From Blasia pusilla (lineage: Eukaryota; Marchantiophyta; Marchantiopsida; Blasiales), in the NCBI GenBank assembly GCA_050084515.1, contig CM114274.1, positions 15,314,001 to 15,378,000 on the forward strand: a stretch of DNA of 64,000 nt, read 5' to 3'. The notes beneath the pieces were generated by a model, which was not told the origin of the DNA, did no database searches, and worked only from the letters and a program-made list of their open reading frames with translations. A program made the translations under genes and the position numbers. Shown one piece after another: positions 35,102-45,034 of this stretch (position 1 is its first letter; the number at the start of each line of letters is the position of its first letter).

Positions 35102-35665
35102 TACTAATTATGTTGATCTGTATGCTACAATCCAAGTACTCAAGTCTTTGAAGTCGGGTTGAACTTTGGATTCAGCTCTTGAAGACTCGAGTTGGCTAAG
35201 TCTAGCAACTCGACTCCAGCTCCGTCAACAAAACCCTTGCTTTCAAGTTCCTATCCAAGGGCGAGTTTAGATTCCGCTTCAACTCTTCAAGTGCCCATCC
35301 AGGTGCACGGGTTTAGCTTTGGCTTCAACACTTCAAGTGTCTGTCCAAGTGCAAGTTTAGCTTCGGCGATAGCTTCCGAAGTTCTACTTATGTTGATATG
35401 TATGTTGCAGTCCAGGTACTCAAGTCTTTGAAGTCGGGTTGAACTTCGGATTCAGCTCCTGAAGACTCGAGTTGCTAAGTCTAGCAACTCGAGTCCAGAT
35501 CTGTCGGCAATAACCCCTAATTTCAAGTTCCCATCCAAGTTTGATTTTAGCTTATGCTTTAGCTTTTGAAGTGCATGTTTAGGTGCATGAGTTCAGCTTC
35601 GGCTTTAGCTCTTCAAGTGTCTGACCAAGTACGAGCTTAGCTTCAGCAATAGCTTCCGAAGTTCT
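35102..35665. repeat. Two-copy tandem repeat, period 280 bp
   Basis: The unit containing GTACTCAAGTCTTTGAAGTC starts at 35136 and again at 35416. Both copies also carry GAAGACTCGAGTTG and GATAGCTTCCGAAGTTCT. Within each unit a smaller motif, CTTCAAGTGYCTGWCCAAGT, recurs, so it is itself built from short repeats. Confidence 0.8.
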
Positions 35666-35738
35666 CGAAGTACTCCTGTCTCTTTAGTACCGACTGCTCA
35701 ACCCTGCACCCAACCTCAACAACACAGAAGAAAGCACA

Positions 35739-36092
35739 ATGGCAACTTGGATCACAGCAAAGAAGTCCACACAAGCAAAGGGAAAGAATGTATCAAAGAG
35801 CATATCATCAAATAAACACTACGGTGTGAAATCATCAGATCTCCATGCATTGGAGTGTTCAAAGTGGTCTCCCATTTCCCAAGAGGATTGCATGCGTTTG
35901 AGTAGGTGGAAGAAATCGTACTTCCACAATAGTCCTCCTAGGGGAGAAAGACTAACACCCATGCACGCTCTTGGCTTCGAGGGTGCAATAAAAGATTCCC
36001 TTCCTGTTCAAGAACACCCTGCGTCATCTGACAAAGGGTACATTCCAAATCCGGTGGGGGGATCCAGAAAAGACGTCCTATTTGACGTCTAG
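35739..36092 (+). CDS. Hypothetical protein, 117 aa
   Basis: An ATG-initiated frame codes for a Ser/Lys-rich N-terminus (TAKKSTQAKGKNVSKS) and then SPISQEDCMRLSRWKKSYFHNS. I do not recognise it. It sits directly right of a tandem repeat and left of TE-like sequence, so it may be a gag-like or other element remnant. The C-terminal end runs into a stop with no sign of an intron. The case for a gene rests on length alone. Confidence 0.25.
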   Translation: MATWITAKKSTQAKGKNVSKSISSNKHYGVKSSDLHALECSKWSPISQEDCMRLSRWKKSYFHNSPPRGERLTPMHALGFEGAIKDSLPVQEHPASSDKGYIPNPVGGSRKDVLFDV

Positions 36093-36359
36093 GGGACTCC
36101 CCCATATCAGCCGAGAAAGCCCAGCAACGAAAGAAGATGCACAATGGAGGGAGAGTCTAGGTTGAAACGTCAGAGGATGCCGCACCCCAATCATCAAGGG
36201 CGCAGCTTTCCATCTCATAGAAGATGTCCGGTCGGCCTTGATGTGCCTACTTCACCGAGTTCAGATCCCCAAGCTACAGAGAAATCGACTCAAAAAGTGA
36301 AGAAGGGGAAAGGTGCAGTAGTGAATATCTCTGTATGCTCTGACTTTGTTGTTGGGTAG

Positions 36360-37738
36360 ATTCAACTGTATAGTTCATGAGTTGCTAAGGGACCTACAGA
36401 CATGTAAGATTTACTTGAAAATGAAAGCAACTTGAGATGAATCTGAAGATGTGTACGACAGTCATATTTCACTATCAGAGTACTCGGCTCGAGTACTCTA
36501 GCCTATCATGTCAAATGTCACGGACCCGACCTGAATCTTACCTTCAAAGGAAATCCGTGAATGATGGCTTGAATCATCTGATCTAAATCTAAGCAAGAAG
36601 GTCGTGGCTGAGACACTCGACCTGAATCTGACTAACCAAGAAAAGCCTCGGCTGACACACCCCACCTGAATCTAAAGCTGAATATTTCAACATAGAACTA
36701 AACTAGGAACAAGGAATCAAAATCCGAGGGTATAGTCGTAAGTGCACTAGAGAGCGCCCTATGGACTATTGGCAGAAGTGAAGTCCGGGATGAAGGGAGA
36801 TAGAGAACAGCCTTCAGCGAGCTATAGAGCACACTAAGGGTTGTTGGCGGAAGTGAAGAAGTCAAAGAATGACAAATTGCAACCATTTCTTTGCTGCAAT
36901 TTCAGCAAGGAAATTGGGCGTCTTTCCACACTGAAACCTGAGGGATATAGACCTGAAATCAGGGGCTGAACTAAGTTTGAGTATAGATGAGTATCGAACT
37001 AGGTTTGCTGCCATTTCAGCAAAGAAATGGGGCCCCTTCCTACACTAAAACCCGAGAGATACAGACGTGAAATTAGGGGCCGAACTAAATACAGAGATAT
37101 AAATTGAAACTGTTGAGCTGAAATCTCAAAGCGATGGCACTAGGCGTCAACAAAAATCGCAGGATGGGAACCCAACTAAACTCCTAGTCCTTCCAACTAC
37201 ACATACTAAACCCTAAAGCACGCACGGAAGGGTAAATGTTAAGCCACTCTCCCAAGCCGAACTATGCACGAAGTAGCTTGAAGCCCTGCTCTCGCTCCGA
37301 ACTGTGCACGAAACGAACCCGGAAGCCAAGATCTTGCATGAGGCACTCAAGGGCAGAACACCATAACCGAGCATGAGAGCAAGAGAGCACGAGAGGCACT
37401 CAAGTGTGTCAACAAATCGAGAGCCAAAGCCAGCCTGTTTCAGTGCGTGGAGCCTCAACAAAAAACCCAGCAGCCAAACCATAGACTGTTTCAATCCGAC
37501 AAGAGCCTCCTTGAGTGCACAAAGGAAAAGTGGGGAGAAGTGTGCGAAAAGTGGAGGGGTAAGAGAGGGCAGGGGAGAGAGAGGGGAGGTGACATAGCGG
37601 AGGAGAGTAAGGCGAAAAAGAGAGTGGAGGAGAGTGAAGGCGAGGGAGGGTGGGAGCGGGGGAGTCAAAGGGGGGAGGGGGGAGGGGGAAGGAGCCAAGG
37701 GCGGCGGCTGGCATGACCCCAGCCGTCCAACAACATAT
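36360..37738. other. TE-like intergenic DNA with GA-rich tract
   Basis: TGTCACGGACCCGACC at about 36509 looks like a plant LTR start. A 114-bp tandem duplication follows, then a strongly purine-rich block (GAGGG/GGGAG) at about 37530-37710. Together these suggest part of an LTR element, but I found neither a second LTR nor pol coding sequence. The many frames here are low-complexity. Confidence 0.4.
36891..37105. repeat. Two-copy tandem repeat, period 114 bp
   Basis: TTGCTGCMATTTCAGCAARGAAAT begins a unit at 36891 and again at 37005. Both copies continue with CACTRAAACCYGAGRGATAYAGAC and GGGGCYGAACTAA. Confidence 0.75.
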
Positions 37739-37767
37739 CTAACGGTCCACACAAAGTGGACCGTTAG
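37739..37767. repeat. Perfect 12-bp hairpin with 5-nt loop
   Basis: CTAACGGTCCAC at 37739-37750 and GTGGACCGTTAG at 37756-37767 pair perfectly around ACAAA. It lies at the edge of the GA-rich block. Confidence 0.85.
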
Positions 37768-38683
37768 ACCCTACCCGTTGCCGCCTCCTCCTCACGATAT
37801 GCGGAGGAGGGGGCGGCAGGTAGGGTCGGGAGTTGGGGTTAGGGTAGGCTAGGTTTGGGCCATCGAACCTATCCCTAACCTAACTGCAATTTAATTTATA
37901 TATATTTTTTAAATTTTCCATTTAAATTTTTGGATTTTCTCAAATTTCCCCCACTTTTTTTTCCAATTTTCCCCTTTTTCTTCCCATCCAAAATTTTTCC
38001 CATTTAATTTTCATAATTTTTTGTCTCTTCTATTTTATTTTTTTTTTTGAAAAAAGGAGAAATAGACCCATCTAATTTTTGGGCCCCATTTTTGCCCGTT
38101 TCATTTTCATCATTTCTTTTTCTTAGGGCATCAATTTTTCCTTTTCAAGCTTTGTATTTCGTAAAACTTTTCATGATATGTATTCCAAATTTTGTTTGAA
38201 TTATTGAAATATTTTTTTCTACAAATAAATAATTTCAAAAAAAGAGGGCGAAGGGTATTACCCTACATAGACTTGACTTTTCTTTAATTTATCCACTAGA
38301 GCTTTACATTCATTTGGTGTTCGAGACTTTCGATTCCATCGAATCTTGTTGATATACGTGACTTTTGTAAGGTTTTGCGCGGTGAAGCCCAAAAAAGAAA
38401 ACGTGTTGTTCGTGCCATCAAAATGGAAGCCTTGAAAGAAAAAAGAGGTGTTATTATCAAGAGTATAGAAAAAGAAGGAAAGCGCTTCATGGTGAAGTTG
38501 AGCATGCGATGGTAGTTCAAAGTATTCCAACTATTCCAAATGAAGAGCTTATGGCTATTGGTAGTCAATTCTTGAGATACAAATCTAAATTTTTACATCC
38601 TCCCTCAAAATCTTATTTTTTATCTGTATATATATTATGTAATATATTGATGTTTTCTCAGGCCTTTCAATGAGGATGGAGGA
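37768..38683. other. AT-rich DNA left of the Helitron
   Basis: Poly-T-rich sequence at 37880-38250, then about 400 bases with weak coding potential leading to the Helitron protein frames. The 5' end of the Helitron may lie here, but no clear A|TC boundary can be chosen. Confidence 0.35.
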
Positions 38684-41600
38684 ATGGTAGGAGAAAATCA
38701 AGAAGCTCATATTCCATCCACATATCAAATACATGTATCACCAAGACGAGAGTTACGTAATAGTGCCCTCCATGAAGTTATTGAGAATATATCTACGAGA
38801 AGGCCAAGTACTTATGTGATACCAGAAGTTGAGTTATCTACCACTCTTCCGATTCTGATTCAACATGAAGTTGTTGAGAATTCTTTGACTCTACCCCATC
38901 CCGGGGATGAAGTAAGGTCAAGAGTAGATCCTATGTCTTCTACCATTAATGGAGTTGTGTTATCTCTAGAAAATGCCACTATACCAAATATTTATAGGAT
39001 TGCTACGTTGTTTTTTGTTCAGAGGGTTGTAAGATTAAATACCTTACTGAATCTTGCGAGAAGACCCAATTTCCAAGAAAGTGATATTAAGAAGTTAAAA
39101 TTATGAGGGAGTTTAAATCGTATTAGCGGTCTTCATACCTTGGGTTCCATGACAGAGATATGCCCATCATGTCATGCTTTACATTGGAGATGTGAAAGAG
39201 TGAAAGGTATCAAGTTTAGTGACTCACCATATGGCATGTGTTGTGGCCATGGGAGAATACATTTACCACTTTTGAAATCATCTCCTCCTTTCGTGAAATC
39301 CTTGATATCATGTGTTGGTCCTAGAAATCTTCATTTTCTTGCAAATGCTAGAGCTTATAATTCTACGCTTCAACTTGCATCTATTGGAGTACATGTAAAT
39401 GAACAAATAGGTGGCTCTGGACACTTTAGGATCCAAGGCATAATCTATTATTCTATTGGACCCTTACATCCTGATATAGGAGGTCATCCCCAATTTGCTC
39501 AACTCTATATCCATGATACTGCAAATGAATTGGAGAATCATGGAAGAGTTATGTCTAGATCTTCTAATCTTAATATATATATTTTGAGAGGGTTACAAGA
39601 CATGTTACATGAATGCAACCCATATGACAAGATCTTTCATCATATGCCATGTGAAACAACTGACCTTAATATGAGGATCATCCTCAAGGCAAGTAAGAGA
39701 GGTCTCAATGCTAAGCGTTATAACTTACCAATTGCATCTGAGGTTGCGGCTATTTTGCCGGGTGATGGTAATGAACATGTTGACTATCGTGATATAATTG
39801 TACAATTACATGGAGGAGGACTGAAGCGTATATCAGACCTCAATGAAGCATATATTCCACTACATTTTGTTCTACTATTTATCTATGGTGAAGCAGGTTG
39901 GCATCTTGGATTACCCTTTGGGAGGATTGAAGGCCATAGAGAATCCGATCGATTAGGTGTTCATGGGCCATGTGGACCATTAAATCCAAATGCACCATTT
40001 ATGGATAAGGAAACAAAAATGTACCAAAGGCTATCCTCAGGCTTTTGCGGCCAACATTACAGAGACGGTAGATGGTTATCCGATCTATCGTAGGTAAGGA
40101 TTCTTTAATCTTGGTTTGTCTTTATTATTGTAAGGCATATGATGCCCATGTAGTATTGGAAAGCATATTCATGTTTTGTTACCGTGTTTTATTAGATTGG
40201 AGAATGGGAGGGCGATAATTAAGAGCCGAAATTCATTGGATAATCGTAGGGTTGTGCCTTATAATCCTATGTTATGCACCCTCTTCGATTGTCACATTAA
40301 TCTTGAAATCACAAGTAGTATTTCTACCGTCAAGTACTTATACAAATATGTTTATAAGGGGTCAGATGCAATGTCATTTAAGTTGTCAAAGGACATGGAT
40401 ACATCTAATGCAATTGAGGTTGTTGACGAGACAACATCATATCTTGATGCATTGTATGATTCCGTTACTTTACTGATGTGATGCATTATATTCTATTACT
40501 TATCCATCATGTCCATTCTCCTTACTTGAATTTTTTGAATTCTTTTTTTTTCCACATATATATCTTCTTCAAAAGCATGTTGGCGTCTCTTCAAGTTTTC
40601 TCTACATGCTGAACTTCCAAGTATTGTGAGATTAGCAATTCATCTTTTGGAGCAACAAAGAGTCTATTTCAATGATGTTGACCTTCCTCAAGATATTTTG
40701 CAACTAAATAGAGAGACAACTCTGACACAATGGTTTGCAACCAATCTATCTGACTCCACTGCTCCACAATATCTATAGATAGAGTTTCCTTCATATTATC
40801 GTTGGAGTAATAAGAGATAGATTCGTCGGGTAAAAAAATTTAATGATTGTGGCCATCCCATTGGCTGCTTATACCTTACTCATCCAGGTAAACACTTAAA
40901 AGTTGGTTATATACACTTGCTTTTATTTATATATTTACTAGCCTCATCCATTTTTTTTTATATGTAGATAGTTGACCTAATTTTTCTTACTTTGTCATAG
41001 ACGAAGAAGAACGACATTGGTTGAGATTACTCCTCCATCATGTTCGAGGAGCAACTACATATGAAAGCTTGAAATTGTTCATGGGATATTATGTCCAACA
41101 TTCAAGGAGGCTGCTATCCAATTGGGACTTCTCGAGGATGATAGGGAGGTGTTTACTTGCTTTGAAGAAGCTTCCATAATCCGCACGGGTTCTTCACTAC
41201 GCCGTCTCTTTGCAATTATTCTAGCTTACAACACACCTGCCCAACATGCAACATTATAGAGTCAATTCTTGGTTCTGTTGGTAGAAGATATCTTATATGA
41301 ACGACGTTAGGTAAGAATCCAATACTAACACTCCTTACATAATTTTTTTCTTCCTAATAGTATAAATATTTTCCATCTTACTTATACTGAGAACTCTTCC
41401 ATTATAGAAAATAAGAATTTCAAATCTTCCTATTGATGATGCTATCATTAATACCGCATTATTGGAAGTCCATTATTATTTAGAAGATCAAGAAAGAGAT
41501 TATCTGACTTCCTAGATATGCCCCAAGCTACTTTTGAAAGCCTTCATTCACACTCATATTTGGAGGAACAAGAGCTATCATATGACACGGAAGAATTATT

Positions 41601-43323
41601 TGAGCAAGTGCAATTGGGAGAAGCATGTCTAAACGAAGGACAACACATAATATAAGACGTTATACATGATGAGCTTGATCAAATATACGCGAATGCTCCA
41701 CCATCTCCAAAAGTTTTTTTCATCGATGGTCCGAGTGGAACTGGGAAAACATTTTTATATAATCTTCTCCTTGCAAGTGTAAGGAGCGTTAGAGGTATAG
41801 CTTTGGCTGTAGCATCATCTCTTATAGCTGCCTTATAGCTGCCTTATTCAAGATCCCCATTAATCTTCATGAAAGCTCTACTTGCAAGTAAGTGCCATAA
41901 GTTATTCTAATTAGGTTCAATTACGTTAATATATCAAATATAATTTAATTACTCAAATTATTTCAGCTTCTAAGTTTCTTCCCTTTTTGCTGGTAGTTTA
42001 TCGGTCGATAGTGATGGAGCGCACTTAATCCGTGAGGCGGTGCTCATTATATGGGACGAGGCACTTATGGCTCATCGTCATGCCTTTGAGACCGTGAATC
42101 AAACCTTAGAGGATATTATGGGAGTTTTTTTGGATGATTTATGGTAATTACCATTCGGTGGAAAACTTATTATATTTGGTGGAGATTTTTGTCAAGTGTT
42201 GTCCGTTGTTCGTCATGGGGATCGGCCGCAAATCATCCAAGCCACCATAAAGAGATAATTTATTTGGTCTAATGTAAGGGTCATGAAGTTGAAAAGAAAC
42301 ATGAGAGTTCACAGGTTGGATGGTCATTTGCGTGATGAACAACAAACTTTTGCTGATTGGTTATTGGAAGTGGGAGAGGGTCGTGTACCTTTACAGTCTC
42401 ATTTGGGAGAAGGCTTCATACGATTACCATATGAAATTATTACTAGTAGTAATAAGATATGTGATCTTATTGATTTGGTCTATGGCAAATTTGCTAGCCG
42501 ATTCCATGACATTGATTTTATAAGAGATACGGCTATTTTGACTCTAAGAAATAAAGATGTTGATGACATAAATGCAGACTTTATGTCTCGGTTCCCTAGA
42601 GAGGTAATTTTGTAGACCTATCTCCTTTGTACGTCTATCAATATGTGGTCTGGAAGTTTGGATTTTAATATTACTTTTTCTCATTAATTCATTATATATT
42701 GTGTACATGAGCATATTTATGAGAGTGTCGATTCTATTCCGAATGAGGGGATGAGTCATATCTACCCAACTGAATTCTTGAACATATGCTTGCCTTCTGG
42801 ACTTCCTCCATATCGTTTGTGTTTGAAGATTGGTTCACCAATTACGCTCTTACGAAACATGAATGGGTCACATGGATAAGTAAACGAGACAAGATTGGTG
42901 ATTCGTGGATTTATGAGACATTGTATCAATGCTGAAATTATCATTGGGAAGAATATTGGAGAGCGCATTTTATTCCACGTATTCCTTTGACTGCATCAGA
43001 TTCCGATTTACCATTTGATTTACGTAGATTTCAATTTCCTATTAGACCGGCTTTTGTTATGAATATTAATAAGTCTCAAGGTCAAACTTTACAAAAAGTT
43101 GGCATTTATTTATCTACACCCGTATTTTCTCGTGGTCAAATGTTTATAGCAATATCTAGAATGAAAAAAAACAATTTCCATCCATATTATCATTAGAAGT
43201 AATGAATATTCAAAAAAGGAAGATAGTTGCAAACGAAATGTAATGTATAAATAAATATTAAAATGAAATAAAAGTCATAAAACGGATCTTGCCTTTATAC
43301 TACCTGTGCGCACATCTTACTAA
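38684..43323 (+). mobile_element. Decayed autonomous-type Helitron (RepHel)
   Basis: This is a Helitron carrying the remains of a Rep/helicase gene in plus orientation, followed by a candidate 3' end. Near 43290-43323 there is CTACCTGTGCGCACATCTTACTAA, with the palindrome TGTGCGCACA about ten bases before CTAA and a T next, as Helitron ends require. The left end was not located, so the start given is the first element-like reading frame. Stops and frame changes show it cannot move on its own. The AT-rich DNA and plant-type introns suit a resident plant family. Confidence 0.72.
39140..43196 (+). pseudogene. Helitron Rep/helicase pseudogene
   Basis: Blocks in order: zinc-finger-like CPSCHALHW (about 39165), the Helitron N-domain to YGEAGWHLGLPFGRI (about 39910), VHGPCGPLNPNAPFM (about 39965), VPYNPMLCTLFDCHINLEI (about 40260), RLLLHHVRGAT (about 41035), Pif1-type helicase with Walker A GPSGTGKT (about 41730), Walker B IIWDEALMAHR (about 42055), GGDFCQVL (about 42185) and [15 protein letters not shown] (about 43065). 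Intron-like gaps with GT and AG ends interrupt the reading, for example 40094-40195. Several stops and frame changes occur, for example around 40040 and 40780. Between FGRIEGHRESD and VHGPCG the family has about 200 residues holding the HUH and Tyr nuclease motifs, and here they are absent. Confidence 0.82.
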
Positions 43324-43774
43324 TAAAGATATTTTTTCAAGATGATGGGCCCGTGCTGCAGGCTCGGAATATATAAAGAAGAACATATATACTTGAGAAA
43401 AACATATCCGGCATATTGACAAATACCCCTATACCTCTCTCCGCTCGAGCACCCTCTAATATCCGCAAGGTAGTACAAACAACGAATGTTACATGGACTT
43501 AAAGAAAAAGAAACATGACGCTTCCCACCAAAGTTCTCGGAGGCCTCTACTACAGTACAGAACGTAACCTCTCCTCTGAAAACTAGAGGAACAATAAATA
43601 GCGTCTGTTTTCCACTCTCTTTTAAGGGAGAAGCGCAACTTCCCACAAAGATGGGGTGGCCAATCGACGACGCGAATGCAACCCCTGCCACCCTACTCTC
43701 CCGTAAAGATATGGCCGGTCACCAAACAAAGTCCATATAGCCCACAGCACAAATCGAGTAGAAATCGCCAAAAG
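43324..43774. other. Spacer between Helitron and minisatellite
   Basis: No gene recognised. A minus-strand frame at 43320-43691 has no motif. Confidence 0.4.
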
Positions 43775-44460
43775 TTGACATGTGTGGCTCCAGAACGACA
43801 GCAGATCATTCGAAGGTTGCGACGAAGACGATGGGTGGGAAGGACGGACGGATGGATTGACAGATGGAAGGATATTTGCACGGAAGGATAGTAGGACGGG
43901 AGGACGGACGGAAAGATGGATGGACAGATGGAAGGATAATTGGACGGGGAAGACGGACGGAAGGATGGATGGACAGATGAGATGGGAGGATAGTTGGACC
44001 GGAGGACGGACGGACGGAAACAAGGATGGACAGATGGAAGGGTAATTGACATGTGTGGCTCCAGAACGACAGCAGATAAAGCGAAGGTTGCGACGAAGAG
44101 GATGGGTGGGAAGGACGGACGGGCGGACAGGGGGCGGACGGACGGATGGATTGACAGATGGAAGGATATTTGGACGGGAGGGCGGACGGACGGATGGACA
44201 TGTGATAATTGGACGGACAGATGGAAGGATAGTAGGACGGGAGGACGGACGGAAGGATGGATGGACAGATGGAAGGATAATTGGACGGGAGGACGGACGG
44301 AAGGATGGACAAGTGAGATGGGATGATAGTTGGACAGGAGGACTGACGGACGGACGGAAGCAAGGATGGACAGACTGGAGGACGGACGGAAGGATGGATG
44401 AATGGACATATGAGATGGAAGGATAGTTGGACGGATGGAAGCATGGATGGACAGGAAACA
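43775..44460. repeat. GGAC/ATGG minisatellite in a 271-bp tandem duplication
   Basis: Degenerate GGACGGACGGA, GGATGGAYGGACAGATGGAAGGAT and similar units fill this stretch. A unique lead-in (TTGACATGTGTGGCTCCAG, then GAAGGTTGCGACGAAGA) occurs at 43775 and again at 44046, so the array is part of a 271-bp duplication. It creates very long open frames on both strands (Pro-Ser-Val-Arg repeats on minus), which I take as artefacts. Confidence 0.92.
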
Positions 44461-45034
44461 AGGCAGTGGTTCGAGTACAGCAGGGAGGGAGCGAGAAAAC
44501 GAAGAAAAAGTGGGTCGAGCAGTGAGTGAGGAGAGAGAGAGAGAAAGCGACCAGTAGCGGCGCAAGATCCTCCGTTCGGGCCCAATTGAGTCGCATGACG
44601 ACAGACAGTAGTGGTTCGAATTGGGTGAGATCGTGTACTTTTTCTCTGCGGGGGCCGTGCGGCGTGGGAGCGCCGCAGCAGGCACCTTCTTAAGGTGAGT
44701 AGACCCCGTGGAGTAGCAGTTCCGAAGCACCGGAGCAGGAGGGAGCAGCAGCGGCGCCTGCCGATTCTGACTCTCTCCCTTAAAAGGCGAATTCGTCGGA
44801 GTTCAAACGACTTGAGTCTTCTTGCATTCGTCTCCCCTGTCTGTTCTTTCGGTGCGTGGGTGTGCGCGTACACATTGCGCTTCGCTTTGCGACGCTGTCC
44901 AAGTCGAGGCCTTCTTTGTCTTGTGAGTTCGCGGATTCCGGGATTCCGTTCGGAGTGCGTGCGTGTGTTAGTGAGACAGAGCGAGGGAGCGAGTGAGGGG
45001 TTTGTTCGTTGTTCGAGCAGGAGAAGCAGCAGCG
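44461..45034 (+). promoter_or_regulatory. Promoter and 5' UTR region of aspartate kinase
   Basis: A GA run at about 44530-44545 and a pyrimidine-rich stretch around 44760-44850 precede the ATG at 45035. A good splice-donor-like CTTAAG|GTGAGTAG at about 44695 raises the possibility of a 5' UTR intron. No TATA box can be chosen with confidence. Confidence 0.35.

Noticed and set aside
36509-37870. A complete LTR
   Set aside because: Only a start-like TGTCACGGACCC and a purine tract were found; no second copy, primer site or pol sequence in the window.
43622-44873. Very long minus-strand frames of Pro-Ser-Val-Arg repeats (324-355 aa) and long plus-strand Asp-Gly-Arg frames
   Set aside because: They are produced by the GGAC/ATGG minisatellite, which is open in several frames at once on both strands; no start context or domain supports them.
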